Positions 22,693 through 34,789 of a stretch of DNA of 64,000 bases are shown piece by piece. Position numbers and translations under genes: made by a program. How positions within the stretch are numbered: position 1 is the stretch's first letter; each line of letters starts with the position of its first letter. The notes below the pieces were generated by a model. It did no database searches and was not told where the DNA came from. It was given only the letters and a program-made list of their open reading frames with translations. Origin of the DNA: Talinum fruticosum (taxonomy: Eukaryota; Streptophyta; Magnoliopsida; Caryophyllales; Talinaceae); contig JAITYX010000053.1 in NCBI GenBank assembly GCA_021018815.1, forward strand, positions 2,924,001-2,988,000, read 5' to 3'.

Positions 22693-24840
22693 AACCCATT
22701 CTGAAGAACACACCATATGAGCTGTACAAGGGAAAGAAGCCCAATATCTCCTACTTCAAACCATCCGGATGTAAATTTTATGTGCGGAACAATGGTAAGG
22801 AACATCTAACTAAGTTTGATGCAAGGTTAGATGAAGGTATATTTCTAGGTTACTCATCTCATAGTAAAGCTTATAGAATTTTCAACAAGAGAATTAACAA
22901 ATTGCAAGAAAGTATCCATGCTTTGTCTTTAATGAGATTGACCATGGGAGGATAAGTGAATCCACCTTCTTGTACCTCAAGCTTAACAGAGATGATGATG
23001 ATATTGTTGAAGTAGAGCTCAAAATGAGTCAAAACAAAAGAACTAAGTTAACTCGAATGAGCCAACTCATAATGAAGTGACTTCGAATGAGCAAGTTTAA
23101 CAGACCAGCTCGGAATGCTAAAGAAGCTAATGCAGAAGTTCAACAAGAGCAATCAACTAAAGATCAGGCCATTCAACCAACAAACCTGGTAAACTAGAGG
23201 AGAGGTAGAGCTTTCAAATATGCATCCAGTCATCCTCCTAAGAATAAATTTTCTCGATATCAATAGTGGGGTAAGAACTCGTTCTTCTTTGCAAAATCTA
23301 TGTGCATTTTCAGTATTCATATCATTAACTCGAACATAAAAATGTACTAGAAGCCTTACTTGAACGTGAATGGGTAGAGGCCATACAAGAAGAATTGAAT
23401 CAATTTGAAAGAAACCAAGTCCGGACTCGACCAAACGACCTTTTGACCACCCAAGTAATAGGAATTATGGGTTTTTAACAACAAATTAGATGAGGGAAGG
23501 TTAGTGGTCGAAATAAGGCCGGATTAGTTGCTCGGGGATATAACCAAGAAGAAGGAATTGATTGTGGGGAAACCTTTGCACCTGTTACTAGGATTGAGGC
23601 AATCGGAATTCTATTAGTATTTGCATCTAGCATGAATATTAAGCTTTATCAAATGGATGTTAAATGTGAATTTCCTAATGGTTATATTCAAGAAGAAGTT
23701 TATGTTGAGTAACCCCCTAGATTTGAAAACTCTCAATTTCCAAATCATGTTTTCAAGTTGCAGAGCTTTATATGGTCCGAAACAAGCTCCGAGAGCTTGG
23801 TATGAAAGACTAAGCAATTTCTTGGTTGAAAATGACTTCAAAATATGTCAGATTGACAAAACTCTTTTTACAAAAACAAAGGGGAATGACTTTCTTATCA
23901 TTAAGATCTATGTTGATGATATTATAATTGGAGTTATTAATGAAACTCTATGCCTAGAGTTTTCTCGAGATAATGAGACAGGAGTTCTAAATGAGTATGA
24001 TGGGAGAACTCAATTTCTTTTTAGATTGCAAATAAAACAAGAAAAGTATAGAATATATGTCCATCAATCAAAGTACACCAAGGAGTTATTGAAGAAGTAC
24101 AAGCTACAAGATGTGAAGCATGTAACAACACCTATGAGTAGCAGTACAAAACTGGACTCGGATAAGAAAGGTAAAGCTGTAGATCGAAACTCTACAGAGG
24201 TATAATTGGATGTCTACTTTATCTCACATCTAGTAGGCCGGATATCATGTTTAGTGTTTGCCTTTGTGCAAGATTTCAAGCTAATCCTAAGGAATCACAT
24301 CTCAATGCGGTGAAGATAATTTTTAGATATCTTGTAGGAACTAGGACACTTGGTCTCTGTTACTCAAAAGACTCGGATCCGCCTCTCACTGGATACTCGG
24401 ATGCTGACTATACTGGATACAATGTTGATAGAAAGAGCACATTAGAAGCATGCCAATTTTTGGGTCAATCACTCATCTCATTGCATTGAAAGAAGCAAAA
24501 CTCAATTGCTCTATCAATTTCCGAGGTTGAGTACATTACGATTAGAGCTTGTTGTGCTTAGATTCTCTGGATCAAGTAACACTTAAAGGATCTTGGACTG
24601 TCACTCACATCAATCCTAATCAAAAGTGATAATCGAGTGCAATCAGCATCACTAAGAATATAATTCAGCACTAAAAAATGAAACACATTGAGGTTAGGTA
24701 ACATTTTCCGAGAGACCATTCTGAGAAAAGATTACATTAAACTTGATTTTATTCCTCCAAAATTCAATTAGCTGATATTTTCACTAAACCTCCGAGTGAA
24801 GATCATTTTGGCTTATTAGGAATGAGCTTGGCATGTTAAT
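22693..24840 (+). pseudogene. Integrase C-terminus, reverse transcriptase and RNase H (SIRE-1, downstream half of pol)
   Basis: It resumes the codons cut at 4357: KKPNISYFKPSGC and FDARLDEGIFLGYSS mark the integrase C-terminal module (22730-22860). After a variable acidic linker, RT runs about 23340-24200, with EEGIDCGETFAPVTRIEA near 23550, ARLSNF, and the catalytic YVDD at 23909-23920. RNase H follows, with GYSDADYTGY at about 24392 and a SEVEYI motif near 24520. Numerous stops and frameshifts. Copia RT/RNase H make and process the cDNA. Non-functional copy. Confidence 0.88.
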
Positions 24841-25437
24841 TGCATGATTATCTAAGTTATTGCATGAATTATTCTACTCGATTTATTGTTATATGCTTTG
24901 TGTGAATAACAAATAGATCAGTTGACATATAATGGGACTGAGCTATGAGTTATGAATTTTTTAAGTGTGTTATGAGTCACTTAGACAGTTTACTTAGTCG
25001 GACTCAGATTATTAGCAAAATGAACATAAAAATTCTAGGATCATCTCTAGATAAATGGAGAATCTCAAAAATTTCGAAAATCCTTTCTTCTCTCTCCTCT
25101 CTCTCTCTAGGTCACGTGATTAGTCGGAAGAACTAATAGTTGGAAGAACGCTACTTAGAAAACTAGCTGTTAACCGCGGGGAGACTCAACGGTCCGATAA
25201 CCGTTGCTTGGTAGGCTGAGTAAAAAGGTGGTTGTTCAATGAAATTATTTATTTTATAAATAGCACCGCTTTGTTTTCATTTATCCACTTTTGCTACTTA
25301 TTGCTCACACTCTCGCTCTCTTTGCACTCACATTCAATCACTCTCGTACTCAAACTCTCTCTCTATTTCTCACTCATCTCGTGCTCTTTACTCTCTTTCT
25401 CTCTCTTTACTCTCAAACACTCTATATCTCTTTTAAT
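24841..25437 (+). other. SIRE-1 spacer between RNase H and the extra ORF, with CT-rich leader
   Basis: No coding signal. From about 25250 it has a TTTATAAATAGCACC promoter-like stretch followed by a long CT-rich leader up to ATG 25438. SIRE-4 has the same arrangement (CTATAAATAGCATCC at about 63358, CT-rich to 63519), suggesting that the extra ORF has its own transcript. Confidence 0.5.
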
Positions 25438-26730
25438 ATGCCTAATAGAGGTTCAGCCATGGAGGGAGGTTCGGCCACAAAGAAGGCCGGAACCAAGTTA
25501 ACTCGTTCGAGGTCGCCCAAGTGAAGGGCAAAGCCCCCGCCTTAGATGATTCAAAGGTACTTGTCGCGCAACACTTCTTTATTGATGACAAATTCTTCTC
25601 CAAAATATCTTTCTTCTAGATCAAACCATCTCTCCAAAGAGGTATCTTCAATTACCTGTGTTTACGTAACTACATCTACCCGTAACTCATTATCGAGTTT
25701 TATTCCCACGTGACGACTAGAGATAACGTGATCTCTTTTGTCGTCCAAGGAAAGGTGGTTCATATCAACCTTGCTCTACTTCATAAACTCTTTGTTGTGA
25801 AGTCTCTTTTTCTTAATTCTAACCTTATCCCCTTCAATGAATTCGCAAGTGACTTCTTTGATAAATACGCTAAAGAAACTCCTCGATCCGTAAAGAACTT
25901 TTCGTGACTCGGATGACATCCGAAGCCGGACTTCTATGCTTCATTATAATGAAACCTTCTTCTCCTACTATCCTTCAAAAGAGAACCCCAATAACAAAGT
26001 TCTTAACATTCTTTTCGATATTCTAGAAGGGTATGAGGTTGACCTTTTCCCTTTTATCCCGAAACAGATTGCTTCTATTCCATCTTTCCAAAAGAAGACT
26101 CTTTATCCCTTTGGAGCTCTACTTTCTTATATTTTTACTCGGTTTGGGGTCAAACTTCCTTCTGACCCAAACAAGTGCCTAAAACCCGTTGTTTGTTTTG
26201 GCGGTGATGAAATCATTGGTCTTGGATATTAGGAAATCCAACCTGGTGTCGGGGTTCATTCCTCGGAACTAGCACCTCCTTGCCCTCCTCCACCTCGGAG
26301 CTGGTCCCGAGGTTCTACTTCTTTCTACTAGACCATCCGCTTCTCTGCCTGCCCCTTCTATTGAACTTCTTCGAGACGGTGGCCACTCGGTTTGTCTCTC
26401 TGGCTAAAGAGTTACAAATAACTCTTGGAGCCTTCCAAGCTTTTTTTTTCCATTGATGACTCAATACCAAAGCCGGGCTTAGATTCATATTGAGAAGAGT
26501 CAAGCCACGATCGCAGAGCTTAAGGAGGTTATTAAGCAACAACAACAACAAATCTACCACCTCCAAGAGAGACGGTCCAGGACTCAAAATGTAAAAAGAA
26601 AAACCTACAGAGTCCTTTAGTTCTTTTGAGTCCGAGTTAGAAGAAGTTGTAGAAGAAGCAAAAGAAGGACAAGGAGAAGCTAAAGAAGAAACAGAAAAGG
26701 AGGATAAAGTAGTTCATATGAGGGTAAGGA
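25438..26730 (+). pseudogene. Extra 3' ORF of SIRE-1 (env-like position)
   Basis: Starts MPNRGSAMEGGSATKKAG, basic at the N-terminus. The conserved core lies in broken frames around 25700-26230: EFYSHVTTRDNVISFVVQGKVVHINLALLHKLF and then segments with GYEVDLFPFIPKQI. The tail (26580-26730) is strongly acidic, Glu/Lys-rich. The core resembles the plant transposon protein domain found in ORFs that sit where env would be in SIRE1-type elements. I see no clear signal peptide, so the env label is positional. Several stops and frameshifts; similar ORFs occur in SIRE-2 and SIRE-4. Confidence 0.6.
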
Positions 26731-27492
26731 CAACAAAGAACCTGAGGTGATCTCTTCGATCACACTCGGTATGCTTCAAAGAGGTTGGTGATGTCGGCTA
26801 GTCTAAGGCCCCTACCTCATAACCATAGCCTCGCACTAGCATTTGCTAAGGAAGAAGAAGGTGAGGAAGATCTACTTTCGACTCACGGATGGCTCATCCC
26901 ACTGCCTGATCTACCACGGTTGTTGCCCCCGCCAAGCTGTCTCTACACAAGGTTACGAGCGTAGGAGTAACCCTCCATTTTCTACTTTTCGCCGGACTAC
27001 TCCTCCTCCCTCTTAATTTCAAATTTTTGTTTTTAATTTTCTCTAACATCTTTTGTACTTAGTTGCTCTTTCCTCCTTCTTTGTGTTACTTTTTTTTGTT
27101 TGTTGAAATGCATAGGGAGAGAAGATAGAAAACGGAGATGTTTGGCTTAGGGGAGTTGTTTCTTAGTTGTTTCTTAATTGTTTCTCGGTTTGTTAATTTC
27201 TTAGTTTGTTTAAGTTTACGTATAATTGCTTCTACTGTTTAATAAAATTAACTTATTTCGAGCATATCTATTTCTGAGCATATTTTTGTACTTACTCCGA
27301 TATATTTTTTCAGTAACAAGTATTCTCTAATTACTTCAAGAAGCATGTTCCGTGTTATATATGATCCGAGCTCAGCTATTCAATACTCTTTTTATTTTTC
27401 TTGCTCCAATTAACATACACTATGAAAACTTAACTCTCCGAACTAATTAGTTTCTATCTTAAGTATGGAATGCTTTTATAAAAAGGGGAGAT
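26731..27492 (+). other. SIRE-1 3' non-coding region and polypurine tract
   Basis: No ORF worth calling. It ends in AAAAGGGGAGAT (27481-27492), the polypurine tract that primes plus-strand DNA synthesis, directly before the LTR start TGAAGACT. Confidence 0.7.
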
Positions 27493-28526
27493 TGAAGACT
27501 CAGGTATAACCCTTTATCTGTCTATAGTTTTGATTCCAAGTCATTCTATGCCTTTAAGAAACTCATATCTAAGCTTTCATTATTTTTTGACCCACTCGGA
27601 AACCATCCATCAAGCATTACACTTTTAACTGGGTTTCGACTCACTTAGAAGTAACTTAGAACAATGTTATGAGTAAATAATTTCACATACACTTTTATTC
27701 CGAGCACTAACTTACTAGTTTAAGTGAAAATGAATTACTATGTTAATTCCACTTTCTAAGTCGACATATTTATTGAAATTATTTATTTGATCAAGTTTAT
27801 GTATTCCGATTCTTCATTCTTACTAACTTGATCATTTTAAGGATTGACTCAAGATGGAATTTGAACCTAATGAATATTAGACTGAGAATATTCCATTCTT
27901 TTAGGATGAAGATAATTAACTGTTTAATTACTTTGGATTAATTATTATCTTTGTCTAATGTTGGACCAAAGTATTTTTATACTTTGAGTACCATTTTGAT
28001 TTGCCTTTGCAGGTCGATTAAAGAAGTTTAATCTGAATTTGAAAAGAAAATGCTACCGGTTTCTAACCGTTAAACACTAGTAGATAAAAATTAGCCATTT
28101 CCGGATATGGCTCGGATATCGTGTCAAGGTTGTTTGTTTCTAAATCGGTAAATTTTAACTTTTTGTCCAATCGTTGTTACCACCCCGGACTTCAGTCACA
28201 ACCAGAGAGATGGACCACTTTTTGAGCCAAGGACCACCATTCAACATTCATATTACAACGAGATCCTTTTTGAGTGACCCGGATTAGCCGTTATAACGAC
28301 TATTAAAGCTCACCAGTCCGGAACAAGTCACAACGGCTAATCCGCCTGCTTGTGTATAAACAAAAGCCTCTCTATAAGACTTCAAGATTACTGAACACGA
28401 GTGTTTAACACTTACTTAGTGCTTACTTACTTAATGTTTAGCTTACAACTCCAATTCGTAATTCTTACTTTCGAGTTGTAACGGGAAGCCTTGTAATCAC
28501 TTCTACTCTTTCTACTTCCTTCTATG
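27493..28526 (+). repeat. 3' LTR of SIRE-1, first part
   Basis: Starts TGAAGACTCAGG directly after the polypurine tract. It is interrupted at 28526 by SIRE-2 and continues at 43530. The two parts together give about 1440 bp, the family length. Confidence 0.85.
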
Positions 28527-30005
28527 TGAAGGTTTGCTCCTGGAGAGTCTAAGTCACCCTAGAGGGGGAGTGAATAGGGTGATGAGGAATTTTAAATAAA
28601 CTTAGACAGTTTTTGATTGGAAAGTCATAAACAGTGAGTCCGAGTCTAGATTGGACTCGAAATGCAAACACTCGAAATACGTGGAAACCCTCATGGGCCG
28701 GAAAACCACTGTTAGTGCTAATCCAAGACCAAGTCAAATCCACTATTTTGAATCCTCAAAATACAAAGGATTGACTCTACCAGAATTGCTCCCTTAGACA
28801 ATTCCTTACAATGTTTTCCTAGACTAAGAAGTTCCCTTATCCGATCTAGTACTTCCGACTGAGGTAACCTTTCGAATTAGGGACAACTAAGCTGAGTTAA
28901 CCCTTACAGCTTAGTCAAGGGACCTTAGAAACTAAGGAAAGAATGTGACTGATTACAAGACTTTACAACCGAGAAAATATTAAATACGAGAATGGGAGTT
29001 CTAAATAGAAGATTGAATATTAAAACAATAACTTTTGCTCAAGTAATGTGTTTTGCAATGATGTTCAGCAATCTTCTAGTCTTGTGAGGTGGCTTCTCTT
29101 TATATCCAACCAAGCAGAGTGACTATTGAGTCTTCGTTTTAAACAAGAGTCTTCACTTGAGTCACTGTAACGGCTCTTTTGAGTCACGCATAAAAGATCC
29201 GTTGGGATGTGAACGTTGTACAATGGCTCTTGGCTCCAAAAGGTGTTCCAGTCAACTGGAGTTATTTGAAAAGCAAGGTGGAAACCACCATTGAGCCTAG
29301 CATTGGAGTTTTCCAGCTTTGGAAACAAACAACCCCGACACGGTGTTTGAGCCCTGTTCGAAGTAGATAAAGCTTGTCTGTTGGTGATTGAGAGGTAGAA
29401 GCCATCTACTTTTTTATTTTAAAAATGAGTTAGCCTCCTTTGAATAACCTACAAAAGTAAACCACTTTGGTTCTCAAGGTATAAAATACTTTTGTCCAAG
29501 ATTAGGCACAGATAATAATTGAATTAGGATAATTAAGAGCTTAGTTATCTTAGGCCTAGAGAAGTGGAATTTTCCGAGTCTAATATTCAATATACTCAAA
29601 TTCTATCGAGTCAATCCTAACGATGATCAATTAGAAAGAGTAAAAAATATCATAGTATAACAACTTGATCTGAACAAATAATTCTCATGGAGATAAACTG
29701 AATTAGAATACGGAATTAATACTATAATTCTTTTTGCATTGGAATATGCAGTCGAACACGAGAATAAAAGTGTTAGATGAATTATTTGAAAATGCAATAA
29801 CTCGAGTGATGTCCGAGTGAGTCGAAACATCGGTGTAAAAGATATACAATAATGTGCTTTACGAGTTAGTCGAAACGAATGAAAACTTATACAAGAGTTT
29901 CAATAATGCTCAAAATGACTTGAAATCAAAACTTAGGAGAGATGAGGTTTATACCGATCTTCATGTATTACTCGGATTGACTTAGAGTTAGAAACCGAGT
30001 CTTCA
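28527..30005 (-). repeat. SIRE-2 3' LTR, copy 1
   Basis: The minus strand starts TGAAGACTCGGTTTC (30005) and ends GAGCAAACCTTCA (28527). The polypurine tract is at 30018-30006 (AAAAAGGGGAGAT in element sense). 1479 bp. Open frames inside are chance. Confidence 0.9.
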
Positions 30006-30419
30006 ATCTCCCCTTTTTGATGAAAGGCATTCCACACTTAGATAGAAACTTGTTAGTCGTGAGTTTTCATTTTCACTATGCGAGAACATATCGAACGAGG
30101 AGTGATGAGTGAGAAGCATTCCATACTTATAAGATGCATTCCGGATAATATCATCACTCAAAACATTTATGCGGATAGCACATTAGGGCAAAGAGATGAA
30201 TAGATTATATCGGAGCAAAAAGAGATAATTAGAGATATCTAACTTAGAAATAAGTCTGTTCGGAGAAAGAAAATCATTCATTCATTTGCTTAAAGAAAGG
30301 GCGAGCTCCCTTAAACACAACATCAATATTTCTATATTTCTCCCCTTGCATTTCATCAAAAAGAGGGAAGAACTATTAATTGAATGTAATTGATGTCGGA
30401 CAAAAAAAAATAAAAGAAG

Positions 30420-31974
30420 AAAAAAATTGCTAAGAAGGGGGCTTGTTGTCGGGAGCAGGAAGGACGAGCAAGGCACCTGCGGCGATATGCTTGAGAGGAA
30501 GTGGATGATTGTGGCGGCAGCAGACAGGGGATGTCGGAATTGGCTCCGTCCCGGTCGTCTAACCCAGGGGCATATCATCCTCAGGCTCATCCTCTTAGAA
30601 AACAACGGAGGAAGGTGCTTCTAATTTGACAGCTGTGGATCGACCAATGTCCCCAGCTTCTTCGACCCACTCGGATCTATATCTAAGGAGATCGGTTCCG
30701 ATTCAAGAACTACCGCACCTGGTCCCTCGGGTTGAGCGGCCTCCTCTTTCTCTTTCTCCTCTTCCTTCTCCTCATCGGGATGAGCCGCTTCGATTGCGGC
30801 TTCTTCTTCTTTTTCAACCTCAGTCGAGGGAGACTTGGCTGGGATGGAGGACTCCTTAGAAGTATCTCGAACTTTCTAAGTCCTGGGCAGCTTTGGATCG
30901 ACGTTCTTAGAGGAGTTGGAGCTGCTCGTGCTTGCTCCTTGATGATTCCCTTTAACTCGATCGGCAAATCCCGGTGCTCCCGGATCCGAGACTGGGCTGT
31001 CTTCCGGTTGATCACTAGGCTTTAAAGGACGAGTTTTAGAGAGCGAGAGGGTCCCTCAAAGTTCTTTAGTCATAGAAGAGAGTTTGTATACCAAAACAAG
31101 CAGACAAAGCAGCGAGACATTGCGGGAGGTGGTTGAGAAGTGGAGGGATCGGCGGATGGAGGAGGGAGTGGTAGAGAAATCTGAGTTTTATTGGGAGGGA
31201 GTGAAGGGGGTTTCAACTCACACCCGTGGACCCGGATACCGGGCTTGACTTCCCGATATCCGTAGCCCGAAGCTACTTTCGCCCACCCTATGGCAGCCTC
31301 GAAACCGCATTTAGATCCGAGGGAGGGGAACCTTAAACTGTTTGAAAACAACGATCGGAAGGGCTCTATAGGGAAATAGAGCGGATTATTTAGATTGAGT
31401 AGGCACGAAGCCATCCGCTCAAGAATACCGGGGAAGAGGTCTATGTCGTAGCCCTTTAGAATATCAAATAAAGTTTTGGGAATCTTAGAATTGGGATACT
31501 CTTGCTAGAGTGATGAGAAAAGAAAGTTCTCATCAAGAGAAAACAAAGTAGTCCGACCTCGGTCTTCATCTAAGTGATCGAGAAATTTTTTCGTGACTCG
31601 GGGACTTCCTTGGTGTACTTCTCAATGAATTCATCCACAATCTCCGTCAAGAGGATGGGATTGCGAGTTAAGAAAAAGAGAAGAGACTTTTAAGATTCCG
31701 TGAAGGAGAGAGAGGTTGATACGAACAAACTTCTCTTAAACTAGTGAGGTGATGACTCCCTCGAGTAAGACATGTTTGAATAAAACTCGGCAACAAGTTT
31801 AGAATAGATAAACTCACGAAAATGAGGTGGTTGGAAAGAATTTGTCATCCAACTTAAGATGTTCGGTGACGAAGATCTTAAAGGGATTAGAGGTACCCTC
31901 TTGAGGAGTTTTGGTGTTGGCCTTCTTGGTAGCGAGACACTAGCAAATTAAGTGCGAGAACCCATTTTAGGCAT
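30420..31974 (-). pseudogene. Extra 3' ORF of SIRE-2, copy 1
   Basis: The minus-strand ATG at 31974 (MPKMGSR) aligns with the starts at 25438 and 63520 of the sister elements. The core is in the region of 31750-31300 and an acidic Glu-rich tail at about 30830-30690. Frameshifts throughout. A (GA)n tract at 31990-32060, CT-rich in element sense, is the leader. The function is unknown; the position is that of env in SIRE1-type elements. Between 30419 and 30019 is 3' non-coding sequence. Confidence 0.55.
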
Positions 31975-31989
31975 GGTGAGAATTTTTGA

Positions 31990-32018
31990 GAAAACAAGAG
32001 GAAGAGAGAGAGAGAGAC

Positions 32019-32059
<41 letters not shown>

Positions 32060-32060
32060 G
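31990..32060. repeat. (GA)n microsatellite
   Basis: GA dinucleotides with scattered interruptions; the duplicate is at 36375-36435. It generates an Arg/Glu repeat frame that is not a protein gene. Sequence 32061-32570 is leader and spacer of the extra ORF. Confidence 0.9.
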
Positions 32061-32898
32061 AGAGAAAGAAAGAAAGAGAGAGCAAAAAGAGTGAGAGCAT
32101 TTAGAATTCAGAGAGAGAGAGAGAATCCGAGTGAGCGAGAATGCTTAGAAAGTAAGAAGGCAGATGACTAAAGTAAAGAAATGAAGGTCAAGGGTTGCTA
32201 TTTATAGCGAAAAGAAATGACCTTCAGCCTTGGGTCCGATCTCGAAGCTCTAACGGCCATCTCGGACAGTGTATGATAGTTCTCGCTCTCCAACGGTTAG
32301 AATTCCAGCGAGCTTTCTTCCAACGGCTAGTTGTCTCCGATCGAAACGTGCGGCAGAGAGAAAGAGAGAGAAGAAAGAATTTTCAAAAATATTTCTGAAA
32401 TTCTCCATTTATCTAGAGATAATTCCAGAAGTTTGATGTCCATTTTGCCAAAAACGGAGTCGACTTAGTATGGTTTCTTAGTGACTCGGAACACTCGGAG
32501 ACCTAATAACTCATAGCTCGGTTTCACTCGGTCAATCGATCCATTTGTTATTGAGATAACAGAAAAACATACAACCAGAGAGATGGACCACTTTTTGAGC
32601 CAAGGACCACCATTCAACATTCATATTACAACGGATCCTTTTTGAGTGACCCGAGTTAGCCGTTATAACGACTATTAAAGCTCACCGAGTCCAGAACAAG
32701 TCACAACGGCTAATCCGCCTGCTGTGTATAAACAAAAGCCTCTCTATAAGACTTCAAGATTACTGAACACAGTGTTTAACACTTACTTAGTGCTTACTTA
32801 CTTAATGTTTAGCTTACAACTCCAATTCCGTAATTCTTACTTTCGAGTTGTAACGGGAAGCCTTGTAATCACTTCTACTCTTTCTACTTCCTTCTATG

Positions 32899-34380
32899 TG
32901 AAGGTTTGCTCCTGGAGAGTCTAAGTCACCCTAGAGGGGGAGTGAATAGGGTGATGAGGAATTTTAAATAAACTTAGACAGTTTTTGATTGGAAAGTCAT
33001 AAACAGCTGAGTCCGAGTCTAGATTGGACTCGAAATGCAAACACTCGTAAATACGTGGAAACCCTCATGGGCCGGAAAACCACTGTTAGTGCTAATCCAA
33101 GACCAAGTCAAATCCACTATTTTGAATCCTCAAAATACAAAGGATTGACTCTACCAGATTGCTCCCTTAGACAATTCCTTACAATGTTTTCCTAGACTAA
33201 GAAGTTCCCTTATCCGATCTAGTACTTCCGATCGAGGTAACCTTTCGAATTAGGGACAACTAAGCTGAGTTAACCCTTACAGCTTAGTCAAGGGACCTTA
33301 GAAACTAAGGAAAGAATGTGACTGATTACAAGACTTTACAACCGAGAAAATATTAAATACGAGAATGGGAGTTCTAAATAGAAGATTGAATATTAAAACA
33401 ATAACTTTTGCTCAAGTAATGTGTTTTGCAATGATGTTCAGCAATCTTCTAGTCTTGTGAGGTGGCTTCTCTTTATATCCAACCAAGCAGAGTGACTATT
33501 GAGTCTTCGTTTTAAACAAGAGTCTTCACTCGAGTCACTGTAACGGCTCTTTTGAGTCACGCATAAAAGATCCGTTGGGATGTGAACGTTGTACAATGGC
33601 TCTTGGCTCCAAAAGGTGTTCCAGTCAACTGGAGTTATTTGAAAAGCAAGGTGGAAACCACCATTGAGCCTAGCATTGGAGTTTTCCAGCTTTGGAAACA
33701 AACAACCACGACACGGTGTTTGAGCCCTGTTCGAAGTAGATAAAGCTTGTCTGTTGGTGATTGAGAGGTAGAAGCCATCTACTTTTTTATTTTAAAAATG
33801 AGTTAGCCTCCTTTGAATAACCTACAAAAGTAAACCACTTTGGTTCTCAAGGTATAAAATACTTTTGTCCAAGATTAGGCACAGATAATAATTGAATTAG
33901 GATAATTAAGAGCTTAGTTATCTTAGGCCTAGAGAAGTGGAATTTTCTGAGTCTAATATTCAATATACTCAAATTCTATCGGAGTCAATCCTAACGATGA
34001 TCAATTAGAAAGAGTAAAAAATATCATAGTATAACAACTTGATCCGAACAAATAATTCTCATGGAGATAAACTGAATTAGAATACGGAATTAATACTATA
34101 ATTCTTTTTGCATTGGAATATGCAGTCGAACACGAGAATAAAAGTGTTAGATGAATTATTTGAAAATGCAATAACTCCGAGTGATGTCCGAGTGAGTCGA
34201 AACATCGAGTGTAAAAGATATACAATAATGTGCTTTCGAGTTAGTCGAAACGAATGAAAACTTATACAAGAGTTTCAATAATGCTCAAAATGACTTGAAA
34301 TCAAAACTTAGGAGAGATGAGGTTTATACCGATCTTCATGTATTACTCAGATTGACTTAGAGTTAGAAACCGAGTCTTCA
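32899..34380 (-). repeat. SIRE-2 3' LTR, copy 2
   Basis: Duplicate of 28527-30005; 1482 bp. The flank to its left (32571-32898) is duplicated SIRE-1 LTR. Polypurine tract at 34393-34381 in element sense. Confidence 0.9.
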
Positions 34381-34789
34381 ATCTCCCCTTTTTGATGAAA
34401 GGCATTCCACACTTAGATAGAAACTTGTTAGTCGTGAGTTTTCATTTTCACTATGCAGAACATATCGAACGAGGAGTGATGAGTGAGAAGCATTCCATAC
34501 TTATAAGATGCATTCCGGATAATATCATCACTCAAAACATTTATGCGGATAGCACATTAGGGCAAAGAGATGAATAGATTATATCAGAGCAAAAAGAGAT
34601 AATTAGAGATATCTAACTTAGAAATAAGTCTCGTTCGGAGAAAGAAAATCATTCATTCATTTGCTTAAAGAAAGGGCGAGCTCCCTTAAACACAACATCA
34701 ATATTTCTATATTTCTCCCCTTGCATTTCATCAAAAAGAGGGAAGAACTATTAATTGAATGTAATTGATGTCGGACAAAAAAAATAAAA

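Larger units (their letters stand above)
28198..32570 (+). repeat. 4.37 kb tandem duplication, copy 1
   Basis: It begins ACAACCAGAGAGATGG and is repeated from 32571. The unit comprises 329 bp of SIRE-1 LTR, the SIRE-2 3' LTR, and the adjoining extra-ORF region. ACAAC occurs at both breakpoints. Copies match over their whole length except for scattered short differences, nearly all at CAG/CTG/CCG/CG strings. Confidence 0.95.

Noticed and set aside
29065..29328. 87-residue minus-strand frame, identical at 33438-33701
   Set aside because: Lies within the SIRE-2 LTR and is duplicated with it; identity is explained by the tandem duplication, not by selection.
31986..32171. Arg/Glu-rich frame of 61 residues
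   Set aside because: Translation of the (GA)n tract on the strand opposite to the element.
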